DNA of 21,153 nt from CAYINJ01 sp964364745. Lineage in GTDB: Bacteria > Patescibacteriota > Patescibacteriia > JACRDY01. The position numbers were made by a program, and so were the translations under genes. Within the stretch, counting starts at the first letter, position 1; each line of letters starts with the position of its first letter. Location of the stretch: contig CAYINJ010000009.1 of the NCBI GenBank assembly GCA_964364745.1, positions 1-21,153 of the forward strand, given 5' to 3'. Shown here one piece after another: positions 6,866-13,860 of the stretch. The notes beneath the pieces are model-generated. The model had not been told where the DNA came from, made no database searches, and saw only the letters and a program-made list of their open reading frames with translations.

Positions 6866-7162
6866 TTATTCTTCAAACACCCCTTTGACTTTGATGAAGT
6901 CGCCGGCGCGCTGGGGGACGGCCGTTAAGATGGCGGCTCGAGTCGCGGCGTCACTGGCCGCGACCACATCGGGCCGAGCAACATCAATCAATCCGCTAAC
7001 TTGAGCGGTCGGCGGCACGGCGGTAGTGTCGACTGCCTGGAGCTGTTCAATGTACGCCAAAATCCCCGACAATTGTTCAGCAAACAGCTGTTTTTCTTGA
7101 TCCGTTAAGGCCAAGCGGGCCAAGGCGGCGATGTGTTCAACATCGTGAGTCGACAGGGGCAT
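6866..7162 (-). CDS. gatC: Glutamyl-tRNA(Gln)/aspartyl-tRNA(Asn) amidotransferase subunit C
   Basis: 98 residues, the usual GatC size. GatC is the small belt-like subunit that holds GatA and GatB together. The N-terminal pattern DVEHIAALARLALTDQEKQLFAEQLSGILAYIEQL is the typical two-helix GatC start. The central Pro-containing linker and the C-terminal RAGDFIKVKGVFEE end are also typical (family proteins end with a F-x-V-P-x-V-like segment). It lies directly upstream of gatA. A promoter with an extended -10 (7187-7216) in the 59-base gap after murJ can start a gatCA transcript independent of the upstream genes. Confidence 0.96.
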   Translation of the reverse strand: MPLSTHDVEHIAALARLALTDQEKQLFAEQLSGILAYIEQLQAVDTTAVPPTAQVSGLIDVARPDVVAASDAATRAAILTAVPQRAGDFIKVKGVFEE

Positions 7163-7186
7163 AGTGCCAAAATAATAATTAGCCCT

Positions 7187-7216
7187 AGTATACCATTATT
7201 GCCCCGGTTTCGTCAG
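7187..7216 (-). promoter_or_regulatory. Predicted gatCA promoter
   Basis: On the minus strand TGG-TATACT (TATACT at 7192-7187) forms an extended -10, with CTGACG (7216-7211) as a weak -35 at an 18-base spacing. The start of transcription would be near 7180, about 18 bases before gatC. Confidence 0.5.
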
Positions 7217-7221
7217 CCGAT

Positions 7222-8853
7222 TTATAATTCTTCCTCCAAAGCGACCACCGCTTCCTTTTTGAGTAGTCGCCGCCGCACTGACGCGATGATGGTCAATAGT
7301 TCTTCCGAGCGCATGACGAAGCTAGCGGCCACAAAAGCCAAGCAGCCACCTAGGCCGGCGATGACACCTTGGCTGAACACCCCGACAAACGTGGTCGTAC
7401 CGGTGTAGGGCGCGATTAAGAATTTCAGTGCTTGCACGACTATGCCCAACACCACGGCGGCCAGGGAAATTTTTAGGGCGGCAAAGACAATTCTCCCCTC
7501 ATCCAAGCCGCCGACGCGAAAATGCAGGGCGACCCAAAGCAGGCCCATTTGTAACAATGAGGCCACGGAAAACGCGGCGGCCAAACCGGTTACCCCACCA
7601 ATATTCATCGTGCCAATGGTGATGGCATGATTGACTAAGAAAACCGCTAAAGCAATATTGACGGCCGCGCCACCCAAGCCAATCAGAAATGGCGTCCAAG
7701 TATCGTGGAGCGCGAAGAACGCTCGAGCTAACAGTGGGATCAGCGATTGAGCAAACAAACTAACTGCGAAGAGGGCCAAGGCGTCGGCCACGGCAATCGT
7801 GTCGGCCCAATCAAACTGTCCGGCGCCAAGCACGGCCCGAGTGATTTGCGCCCGCAGGACCATAAACACCACGGACAGTGGCACGACCAAAAACAATACT
7901 TGCCGCACCGTCACGGAAAATGTCCGGACAAACTCTCCTGGTCGATGGTCCGCCCAAGCGGTCGCGAGTGAGGGAAAAGCGGCGATGGCAAACGACACGC
8001 CGAAAATCCCCAAGATCACGCCTTGCAGGTTATTGGCTAACTGAAATATCGCGATTGAGCCGACGGCTAAGGTTGAAGCAATAACGGTCATGGCGATGAC
8101 GTTGAACTGGGTAGCGGCGAGGCCCAACGTCCGTGGCACCATCAGCCACAAAATTTGCCGCACGCCGGCGTGCCCGAGCGGCCGTAGCCACATCGGCCGA
8201 TAACCGGCGGCTAACACCGCCGGCAACTGCACCAGCATGTGTAGACCCGCTCCCAGGACCACGCCCCAGGCCAGGCCGACTGGGCCCCACCAGTCCACAA
8301 ACCACAACGCGCCAATCATGATGCCGATATTATAAAAAATTGGCGCCAGTGAAAAAACAAAAAATTTCTTGAGGGACTGCAAAACGCCGCCCCAGACCGC
8401 GCTGATGCCCAGCAAAAGGGGGGACAAAAACATCACCCGAGTCAGCGCCACCGTTAAGTCCTGCTGGTCGGCCCCAAATCCGGGCGTAATCCACGGCACT
8501 AATTGCGGGGCAAAGATCCACCCCAGGGCACCGATGATCGCCAAGCTAGCGACGACCAGCTCGAGCACGCCTGTGGCCAGCTCCCAGGCCGGTCGCTCCC
8601 CTTTTTTCCAATACTGGACAAAGACCGGGATAAATCCGGCCGACAGTGCGCCTAAGATCAGCAAGTTATAGAGAAAATCCGGGATCCGAAAGGCGGCATA
8701 ATAAATATCCAACGTCGTCCCCGCCCCAAACTCTCCGGCCAAAATTCGATCCCGCAACACGCCCAAAATCCGCGACGCGAAAGCAGCGGCGCCAATGATG
8801 ACCGCCGCTGAAGTAATGCTTTGCGAGCTAGCTTGGAATAATCGACGAATCAT
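7222..8853 (-). CDS. murJ: Lipid II flippase MurJ (MviN family)
   Basis: A 543-residue polytopic membrane protein with about 14 hydrophobic helices, the expected architecture for MurJ of the MOP superfamily. It flips undecaprenyl-linked peptidoglycan precursor to the outer face of the membrane. The N-terminus carries the family pattern SAAVIIGAAAFASRILGVLRDRILAGEFG followed by DIYYAAFRIPDFLYNLLILGALSAGFIPVF, which is highly characteristic. Helix 1 contains the Arg residues of the central cavity. The C-terminal tail is short and charged (SVRRRLLKKEAVVALEEEL). It begins 8 bases after the sugar-kinase gene and so is probably co-transcribed with it. Its presence implies a peptidoglycan wall. Confidence 0.96.
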   Translation of the reverse strand: MIRRLFQASSQSITSAAVIIGAAAFASRILGVLRDRILAGEFGAGTTLDIYYAAFRIPDFLYNLLILGALSAGFIPVFVQYWKKGERPAWELATGVLELVVASLAIIGALGWIFAPQLVPWITPGFGADQQDLTVALTRVMFLSPLLLGISAVWGGVLQSLKKFFVFSLAPIFYNIGIMIGALWFVDWWGPVGLAWGVVLGAGLHMLVQLPAVLAAGYRPMWLRPLGHAGVRQILWLMVPRTLGLAATQFNVIAMTVIASTLAVGSIAIFQLANNLQGVILGIFGVSFAIAAFPSLATAWADHRPGEFVRTFSVTVRQVLFLVVPLSVVFMVLRAQITRAVLGAGQFDWADTIAVADALALFAVSLFAQSLIPLLARAFFALHDTWTPFLIGLGGAAVNIALAVFLVNHAITIGTMNIGGVTGLAAAFSVASLLQMGLLWVALHFRVGGLDEGRIVFAALKISLAAVVLGIVVQALKFLIAPYTGTTTFVGVFSQGVIAGLGGCLAFVAASFVMRSEELLTIIASVRRRLLKKEAVVALEEEL

Positions 8854-8861
8854 GAGCGTGA

Positions 8862-9809
8862 TTAAATCATTTTTTTCAAGCCCTCTTGCGCGCCAATTTT
8901 TGTCGTCACCGCTGCCGAGTTCTTGGCCGCGGCCGCCAACGCTCGAGTGATATTTTTCGTCCGATCATAGACCGCGACAAAGGTCGAGTGGAACGCGTCT
9001 CCGACTCCGGTCGTATCAGCCACCCCTTTTACTTCCACCGCTGCCTGATGATACACCTTCTGGCCATCATCAGCGTCAGCCCCCGCCGTTCCTTGCGTAA
9101 TGATCACGATCTGGGGCCCCATGGCTCGGAGAGCTTTGGCTAGCATGACGACCGATCCTCGCTTCCCGACCAGTTCAGCTGCCTCTGCATAGTTTAATCC
9201 CAACACCGTGGTCTGGGCCAGATATGGCGCTAGCGCTTTTTTACCAGCGGCCAATTGTTTGCTGCCTGGATTCCAGGCCTTCTTGCCTGGTCGCGCAAAA
9301 ATCACGTCTAGGGTTTTCCGCCAGACCGGCGGCGATAGTTGGGCGATATACCACCACCGCGGTTTAATTTTAGCCAAGCGGCTAGCCGCGCCCTGCAGCG
9401 CTTCGTTGGCACCGCGATAGAGAAAAATGACATGTTCACGAGCGCGACCGGCCGTTAAGATAAAGGAAAACCCGGTCATTTTACCTTCGTGGATTTCCAA
9501 CCAACCAGTATCGACGCGCCGCTCATGGAGATGATCAATGACCGACTGGCCGGCGTCATCATCCCCCACCGCGGTGATCAAGGTGGTCTTCCAGCCCTGG
9601 TGGGCGAAATTAACGGCGGCATTGGCCCCACCGCCGCCGAAGGTAAACCAGGTGCGGTCAATCGGGATTTTACTCCCATACTCAAAGCACAGCTCGGTCA
9701 CGCCGCCATTCTTCTTCCGCGGCCGCAAAAACTCCCCCGATGAATCATAAAACATCACATCGCGGGTGTTGTTGCCGATGACGGCGACATCGAATGGTTT
9801 GGCAAGCAT
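8862..9809 (-). CDS. PfkB-family carbohydrate kinase
   Basis: 315 residues of the ribokinase/PfkB fold: an ATP-dependent kinase for a sugar or nucleoside. It shows the Gly-rich substrate-side motif FTFGGGGANAAVNFAHQGW (PfkB signature 1) and VGDDDAGQSVIDHL after it. Near the C-terminus is signature 2, DTTGVGDAFHSTFV, with the catalytic base D271 in GVGDAF. The substrate cannot be fixed from sequence: family members include adenosine, ribose, fructose and sugar-phosphate kinases, and the neighbouring genes (murJ, gatCA) do not help. It is the first gene of the long minus-strand cluster. The promoter at 9821-9850 places the transcript start only about 5 bases before ATG 9809, so the mRNA is probably leaderless or nearly so, which fits the missing Shine-Dalgarno. 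Confidence 0.9.
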   Translation of the reverse strand: MLAKPFDVAVIGNNTRDVMFYDSSGEFLRPRKKNGGVTELCFEYGSKIPIDRTWFTFGGGGANAAVNFAHQGWKTTLITAVGDDDAGQSVIDHLHERRVDTGWLEIHEGKMTGFSFILTAGRAREHVIFLYRGANEALQGAASRLAKIKPRWWYIAQLSPPVWRKTLDVIFARPGKKAWNPGSKQLAAGKKALAPYLAQTTVLGLNYAEAAELVGKRGSVVMLAKALRAMGPQIVIITQGTAGADADDGQKVYHQAAVEVKGVADTTGVGDAFHSTFVAVYDRTKNITRALAAAAKNSAAVTTKIGAQEGLKKMI

Positions 9810-9820
9810 AGGGTGAGATT

Positions 9821-9850
9821 ATTATAGCATATTTTTAGTGAGGTTTGTAA
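9821..9850 (-). promoter_or_regulatory. Predicted promoter of the kinase-murJ cluster
   Basis: On the minus strand TGC-TATAAT (TATAAT at 9826-9821) is a consensus extended -10, with TTACAA (9850-9845) as a weak -35 at 18 bases. Initiation would fall near 9815-9813, giving an almost leaderless message for the gene starting at 9809. Confidence 0.7.
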
Positions 9851-9878
9851 TCTGATTCTTCTCGCCAGACGACACCTC

Positions 9879-9904
9879 CTTCCTTTTTGGAGCCAAAAAG
9901 GAAG
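9879..9904. repeat. Perfect 12-bp inverted repeat
   Basis: The arms cttcctttttgg (9879-9890) and ccaaaaaggaag (9893-9904) are separated by two bases. It has no T-run beyond the stem on either strand. It is the leftmost of the nested palindromes in the 9831-10744 gene-poor region. Confidence 0.85.
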
Positions 9905-9914
9905 CGAAAAAGCT

Positions 9915-10034
9915 CTGGGGGCGGCCAAATGCGCCAACCCCCATAACTCCTTGATCACCTTGATCCCGCCGCCAGCTCTGCAGACCGCAACTAGGGCAAC
10001 GAGCTGGCGGCTCGGGCGGGTTGGCCGCCCCCAG
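9915..10034. repeat. Nested inverted repeat, about 120 bp
   Basis: The outer arms (14 bp, perfect) are 9915-9928 (ctgggggcggccaa) and 10021-10034. The inner arms (11 bp, perfect) are 9968-9978 (gccgccagctc) and 10001-10011. An alternative pairing is possible between gccaaccc near 9932 and gggttggc at 10018-10025. Any transcript would fold into one long rod. No coding frame fits it. The arrangement resembles a MITE or large REP-like unit. The following 10035-10100 holds nothing I can name. Confidence 0.75.
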
Positions 10035-10104
10035 ACCCCAGGGAACTCACCATTAAAGATCTTTAGGAAGAAGAAAGTTTAAAGTAGGTCGGCCTGGGGC
10101 TTGG

Positions 10105-10123
10105 GCCTGCCTGCCGGTAGGCA
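10105..10123. repeat. Degenerate copy of the cctgcctgccggcaggcagg palindrome
   Basis: The sequence gcctgcctgccggtaggca differs from the perfect 20-mer found at 15025-15044 and 15194-15213 by one interior base and its ends. It lies immediately before a ctcgcaatgac fragment (10126-10136) that matches the end of the 19463-19665 element. Confidence 0.65.
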
Positions 10124-10156
10124 TACTCGCAATGACGCGGAATTGTCACCCCCCCA

Positions 10157-10276
10157 TTTGTCATCCCGAGCTTGGCGAGGGATCTAGGTGGCTATCCACG
10201 GAAGCTCTGTTTATTCCCCTTCAAGGTATCCCCACGTAGACCCCTCATCCCGCCAAGCGGGACTCGGGATGACAAA
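10157..10276. mobile_element. MITE-like element with tcatcccgag termini
   Basis: The inverted ends are tttgtcatcccgag (10157-10170) and ctcgggatgacaaa (10263-10276). Inside them are a gagggatctaggtgg segment and its partial inverse (cacgtagacccctc). The right arm contains a small extra hairpin (cccgccaagcggga), so the arms are interrupted palindromes. No open reading frame is inside. It is related in design to the elements at 19281-19438 and 19463-19665. Repeats beginning tgtcatcc-tga/cga-gcg are known from many unrelated bacteria. Confidence 0.7.
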
Positions 10277-10390
10277 CAGGGAGGCAGTGAATGGGTAAAA
10301 GTCGTAGGGTACAACCCTAGGTTGCTTTCCTTCGCTTCACTCAGGACAGGCTATCCTCGCAATGACAAACGGGGGGGCCGTGCTTATCAT
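10277..10390. other. Gene-free stretch with repeat fragments
   Basis: It holds a small palindrome (caaccctaggttg, 10312-10324) and a lone element end (cctcgcaatgacaaac, 10355-10370) like the right end of the 19463-19665 element, followed by a G-run. I see no gene here. Confidence 0.5.
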
Positions 10391-10391
10391 A

Positions 10392-10575
10392 ATAAAATGA
10401 AAAGCCGTCGGATCCCGAGTAGTGAGGTCTTCCCGTGGGCAGCTTCTCCGGAAGCTGCTGCATCGGAAGACTGATCTCACCATCGTATCGACGGCTGGCT
10501 GAATCTCCATCACCACGGTTTTTTACCAATCACCTCTGTGATCCGGTACGCGGCTTCTGCGTTCAGCACTTGTGT
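10392..10575 (-). ncRNA. Probable structured small RNA, about 180 nt, unassigned
   Basis: On the minus strand a near-perfect promoter (TTGACA-17-TAATAT with TGC before the -10, 10581-10609) would start transcription near 10575. The RNA then has two domains. Domain A is closed by gctgaa/ttcagc (10562-10567 with 10498-10503) and contains the hairpin formed by 10525-10533 and 10538-10547 with loop agag. Domain B is a three-tier stem: 10403-10410 with 10489-10496 (8 bp), 10422-10433 with 10465-10480 (5+7 bp around a 4-nt bulge), and 10439-10446 with 10451-10458 (8 bp). After the outer stem comes ttttcattttatt, so domain B ends as a terminator. No protein frame in it has a convincing start. I could not match it to tmRNA, RNase P RNA, SRP RNA or a known riboswitch; a 6S-like role is possible but its ends do not pair as in 6S RNA. 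Confidence 0.65.
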
Positions 10576-10580
10576 TAGAT

Positions 10581-10609
10581 ATATTAGCATGCTTTAAAAT
10601 ATTTGTCAA
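10581..10609 (-). promoter_or_regulatory. Strong promoter of the small RNA
   Basis: Minus strand: TTGACA (10609-10604), 17-base spacer, TAATAT (10586-10581), with TGC just before the -10. This is the closest match to a sigma-70 consensus in the window, and no protein-coding start follows it closely. Confidence 0.8.
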
Positions 10610-10672
10610 TAGTAATGTAAGAATGCCATATTTATTGCTTAAATAAGATAAAAAATACTGATGGCTTGGCTA

Positions 10673-10701
10673 TTGACCCAGATTAGCTTTCATGCTATGG
10701 T
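10673..10701 (+). promoter_or_regulatory. Promoter of the 56-aa basic protein
   Basis: TTGACC (10673-10678), 17-base spacer, TATGGT (10696-10701), with TGC before the -10. Transcription would begin near 10708, leaving a leader of about 36 bases with a strong Shine-Dalgarno. It is divergent from the small-RNA promoter at 10581-10609. Confidence 0.65.
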
Positions 10702-10744
10702 TCAGTTACATCTGGCCGAACTAAGACCGAAAAGGAGGTACGTC

Positions 10745-10915
10745 ATGGCCACGCTCTTCACCATTCGCAAGCCGCCCCGAGCCAAAAGTCGGGCGGTCAT
10801 CCATCGCCCCACCCGGGCGGTGCGCCCCAAGAAGGGTGGCGGCTACCGCCGTCACGCCAAACACAAAACCCGCAATTATCGCTTTGACGATCGCGGGTCT
10901 TCTCTTTTTATTTAA
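10745..10915 (+). CDS. Small highly basic protein, 56 aa
   Basis: I do not recognise this family. The protein is about one third Arg, Lys and His (for example RAVRPKKGGGYRRHAKHKTRNYR), with no acidic stretch apart from DD near the end, so it probably binds nucleic acid (ribosome, RNA or chromosome). The start ATG 10745 is fixed by the ideal Shine-Dalgarno aaggaggta at 10732-10740; an upstream in-frame ATG at 10661 lies before the predicted promoter and is rejected. It is a single-gene unit on the plus strand with its own promoter. The terminator hairpin lies inside the last 16 codons and its T-run encodes the final SSLFI and stop, an unusually economical 3' end. It may be a small ribosome-associated or nucleoid protein of the lineage. 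Confidence 0.8.
   Translation: MATLFTIRKPPRAKSRAVIHRPTRAVRPKKGGGYRRHAKHKTRNYRFDDRGSSLFI
10868..10913 (+). terminator. Intrinsic terminator overlapping the 3' end of the 56-aa gene
   Basis: The stem acccgc (10868-10873) pairs with gcgggt (10893-10898), with an inner atcg/cgat pairing, followed by cttctctttttattt. The hairpin and T-run are inside the coding sequence and reach its TAA stop. It faces the convergent trxB gene. Confidence 0.85.
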
Positions 10916-10969
10916 CCTATCGCCCAACACCTAGTTTTTGGCACCTGTCACCTGGCTCTTATCACCTAG

Positions 10970-11899
10970 CTACTGCTTCTTCCCTTCGATCCACCACTCG
11001 GCCTCTAACGCGGCCCGACAACCATCTCCGGCGGCGGTGATCGCTTGCTTGTAACGCCAGTCCTCGACATCACCGGCCACAAACACGCCCGGTACTGACG
11101 TCGTCATCCGCGGGCCCATCTTCACAAAGCCATGATCATCAATTTCAATCTGCCCGCGGAAAATATCAGTCGCTGGCGTATGCCCAATGGCCACAAATAA
11201 TCCCTGGAGGTCAAAAGTTGATTCGGCACTGGTTTGGTTGTTCTTCAATCGCACGCCGCTAACGGTTTGATCGCCCAATACGGCCGTGACTTCCGTGTGG
11301 TAGTGAATAGTAATTTTGGCGTGGTGCTGGACTCGATCGGTCATAATTTTACTAGCGCGGAATTCACTGGCGCGAACGAACAAATGAACCTCACTGGCAA
11401 ATTTAGTTAGGGCCAAGGCGTCTTCACAAGCGGCATCACCGCCACCGACCACGCCTGTGACTTTGTCTTTGAAAAACGCCGCGTCACAGTTGGCACAAGA
11501 CGACACCCCTTTGCCGATCAAGGCGGCCTCACCGGGAATACCGAGCCACCGGGCCGCCGCGCCAGTGGCAATAATCACTGCTTTCCCTTGGTAGGTAGTA
11601 CCGCCGACCGTGACGCTAAATGGTGTCGGCGAGAAATCCACGGCGGTCACCTTCTCAAACTTTAATTCCGCCCCAAATTTCTTGACTTGGTCCATCATGT
11701 TCTGCATCAATTCCGGCCCCATAATGCCGTCAGTCGTGCCGGGCCAATTTTCGACTAATGATGTCAGCATCAACTGCCCGCCCGGTTCGGCGCCAGCTAA
11801 AACCAGGGGCGATAAATTAGCCCGAGCCGTATAGAGCGCGGCCGTCAGCGCCGCCGGGCCACCGCCGATGATGATTACAGGATAAATGCGTTCAGACAT
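10970..11899 (-). CDS. trxB: Thioredoxin-disulfide reductase
   Basis: A 309-residue FAD enzyme that reduces thioredoxin with a pyridine nucleotide. The FAD Rossmann motif is GGGPAA (12-17), the redox-active pair is C135-A-N-C138 followed by D139, the second dinucleotide fold is GGGDAACEDA (152-161), and the C-terminal FAD motif GVFVAGDVEDWRYKQAITAAGDGCRAALEAE is complete. The NADPH 2'-phosphate motif, HRR(x3)R at 175-181 in the E. coli enzyme, reads V175-R176-A177-S-E-F-R181 here, so one key Arg and the His are lost while two Arg remain; nucleotide preference may be altered. The gene starts 40 bases after the ABC-exporter stop and may be co-transcribed with it. It converges with the 56-aa gene. 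Confidence 0.96.
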   Translation of the reverse strand: MSERIYPVIIIGGGPAALTAALYTARANLSPLVLAGAEPGGQLMLTSLVENWPGTTDGIMGPELMQNMMDQVKKFGAELKFEKVTAVDFSPTPFSVTVGGTTYQGKAVIIATGAAARWLGIPGEAALIGKGVSSCANCDAAFFKDKVTGVVGGGDAACEDALALTKFASEVHLFVRASEFRASKIMTDRVQHHAKITIHYHTEVTAVLGDQTVSGVRLKNNQTSAESTFDLQGLFVAIGHTPATDIFRGQIEIDDHGFVKMGPRMTTSVPGVFVAGDVEDWRYKQAITAAGDGCRAALEAEWWIEGKKQ

Positions 11900-11939
11900 A
11901 TCAGATATAAAAAACCTGCCTGGCGTACTTTAACACGGA

Positions 11940-13709
11940 TTACTGGATAAATCCACCAACTTGCAGCTGCCACAGTTTCTGATACAGTCCACCGGCAGTG
12001 GTGGTCAGGGCTTGGTGGTTGCCGATCTCCACGATCCGGCCACCATCTAAGACAACAATCCGATCCATTTTCCGAATCGTGGACAAACGGTGCGCAATGA
12101 CGATGACGGTTTTTTGTTTCATTAACTCGGCCAGGGCTTCCTGGATCAACAGCTCCGACTCGGAATCCAAACTTGATGTCGCTTCATCCATGATCAAAAT
12201 TGGGGCGTTGCGCAAGATGGCCCTGGCAATCGCCACGCGCTGGCGTTCACCGCCGGACAACTTGACACCGCGTTCACCGACAAAGGTGTTGTAGCCATCA
12301 ACAAACCCGCTGATAAAGTCATGACAGCGCGCGGCTTGAGCAGCAGCTATCACCTCCGCGTCAGTCGCTTCCGGCCGGCCATAGCGGATGTTTTCCAAGA
12401 GCGACCGATGAAACAGCACCGGCTCTTGCGGCACAATGCTAATCTGCGACCACAAACTATCTCGCGTCACGGTGGCAATGTTCTGGCGATCGATGATAAT
12501 TTTTCCGCGGGTTACGTCATACATCCGCAACAGCAACTTGACGACGGTACTTTTACCGGCGCCAGACGGTCCGATCAAGGCCACCCGTTCTCGTGGTTTA
12601 ATGTGCAACGACAGGTCAGCGACAATTGGTTTACCCTGGGGGTAGCGAAACGAGACATGCTGAAAATCGATTCCGCCGGACTGCACCCGCAACGGCTTAG
12701 CACCGCGTCGATCGCGCACGTCAACGGGTTGTCGCAGAATTGCGGTCAACTCGTTGGCTTCAATTAAGTTTTCATACAAATCGCGAATGACGTTGCCAAA
12801 CCCCCAGACATGGTTGAAGATCGAAACCAGGTAGGCATGAATGAGGAAAAAACCACCGATCGACAAAGCGCCGGCTCGCCACAGCTGTACGGCAAATACC
12901 AAGATGCCGATTTCCAGTCCCACGGCCAGCGCGCCTTGGGTGGTGTCAAACGCCAGCTGCAGCATCCGTGACTTCCATTTCCACCGACGATGTTCGTCGC
13001 CTACCCGATAGGTGGCTTCACGTTCACGTTCAAAACCATTAAATAACTTAACGGTTGCGTGGTTGGTGATGGTATCCGCTAGCCGGGCCGAAATCCGACT
13101 GCCGGCTTCACTGCGCCGGGCATCAATCGGCGCTTTCGCTCGGCTAAAAATAACATTGATAATCAAAAAGACAATCAGCCAGATCAAAATGCCGGCTCCC
13201 AAGGTTGCCTGCTGCCGCCACAAAATGACGATGATCAATAGGCTATTGATGGTAATGGGGATGAAGTCGAAGACGATCGTTTGGACGACTCGTTCAAATG
13301 TTCCGATGAAAAACATCACTCGTTTGACCAGCGAGCCAACAAATGTGTTGTTAAAAAAATCAAATGAATGTCGATGGACACCAGTAAAAACCGCTTGACT
13401 GAGCTCAACCGCCCCGTCAACATACAATTTATTCAAGGCAATTTTAAACCCGATGTTGAGCGCCCAGCGCCCGGCTTGCCAGACCAACATGATCCAAATG
13501 ATCCCCAGCAGCGCGGTGACGATCTCACTGGCCGGTGGCTGGGTCCCCAAGATATCAAAAAACCGCTTGAAATACAGCGGGATAATGACGCCGATGATGG
13601 TCACGGCGATCTGAGAAATGACAATCACCACCACTCGCCACGGATATTTAGCGGCCTGGCGCCAGTAGATGGCTAGCGTGTAGCGAGAAAGTTTGGAAAA
13701 GTCAGACAT
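11940..13709 (-). CDS. ABC transporter, fused permease and ATPase (exporter type)
   Basis: A 589-residue half-transporter of the MsbA/MdlB type. The N-terminal membrane domain (about 20-310) has six helices, and the nucleotide-binding domain (about 345-585) carries all motifs: Walker A GPSGAGKST (380-388), Q-loop in VPQEPVLF (428), signature LSGGERQR (484-491), Walker B ILIMDEATSSLD (504-515) and the switch His in VIVIAHRLST (H540). It should act as a homodimer or paired with another half-transporter elsewhere. The substrate is not deducible; lipid, glycolipid, drug and peptide export are all possible, and the neighbouring glycosyltransferase makes an envelope role plausible. A TATACT -10 is present at 13738-13733 and the leader contains the hairpin gagcg-atgttatcg-cgctc (13711-13729). 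Confidence 0.95.
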   Translation of the reverse strand: MSDFSKLSRYTLAIYWRQAAKYPWRVVVIVISQIAVTIIGVIIPLYFKRFFDILGTQPPASEIVTALLGIIWIMLVWQAGRWALNIGFKIALNKLYVDGAVELSQAVFTGVHRHSFDFFNNTFVGSLVKRVMFFIGTFERVVQTIVFDFIPITINSLLIIVILWRQQATLGAGILIWLIVFLIINVIFSRAKAPIDARRSEAGSRISARLADTITNHATVKLFNGFEREREATYRVGDEHRRWKWKSRMLQLAFDTTQGALAVGLEIGILVFAVQLWRAGALSIGGFFLIHAYLVSIFNHVWGFGNVIRDLYENLIEANELTAILRQPVDVRDRRGAKPLRVQSGGIDFQHVSFRYPQGKPIVADLSLHIKPRERVALIGPSGAGKSTVVKLLLRMYDVTRGKIIIDRQNIATVTRDSLWSQISIVPQEPVLFHRSLLENIRYGRPEATDAEVIAAAQAARCHDFISGFVDGYNTFVGERGVKLSGGERQRVAIARAILRNAPILIMDEATSSLDSESELLIQEALAELMKQKTVIVIAHRLSTIRKMDRIVVLDGGRIVEIGNHQALTTTAGGLYQKLWQLQVGGFIQ

Positions 13710-13822
13710 AGAGCGATGTTATCGCGCTCAATAGTATATCATAATGAATAATGCGAGAACAGTTGATTACTTCAATTTCCGAAACCGCACCGAAAATACC
13801 AGCTTTGGCGCGGCTGTGGATA

Positions 13823-13851
13823 TTGCCAAATCAGCTGGCGACTCGTATGAT
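13823..13851 (+). promoter_or_regulatory. Promoter supporting a leaderless start at 13861
   Basis: TTGCCA (13823-13828), 17-base spacer, TATGAT (13846-13851). Initiation would fall at about 13858, directly before ATG 13861. Confidence 0.55.
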
Positions 13852-13860
13852 AGCAAGCGT

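Noticed and set aside
9831..10390. A CRISPR array.
   Set aside because: The repeats are inverted, of unequal length and irregular spacing; there are no regular direct repeats with spacers and no cas genes.
10341..10529. A 62-codon minus-strand frame overlapping the small RNA.
   Set aside because: It has no good ribosome-binding site, runs through the terminator stem and into a repeat fragment, and its composition is not protein-like.
10661..10744. An upstream in-frame start for the small basic protein.
   Set aside because: The predicted promoter lies within it, and a perfect Shine-Dalgarno fixes the start at 10745.
9831..10744. tmRNA, RNase P RNA or SRP RNA in the long gene-free region.
   Set aside because: None of the conserved cores of these RNAs could be seen on either strand; the structured RNA at 10392-10575 does not match their layout.
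13744..13860. A 39-codon N-terminal extension of the glycosyltransferase.
   Set aside because: It has no resemblance to the fold, lacks a Shine-Dalgarno, and contains a TTGCCA-17-TATGAT promoter whose start point is at 13861.
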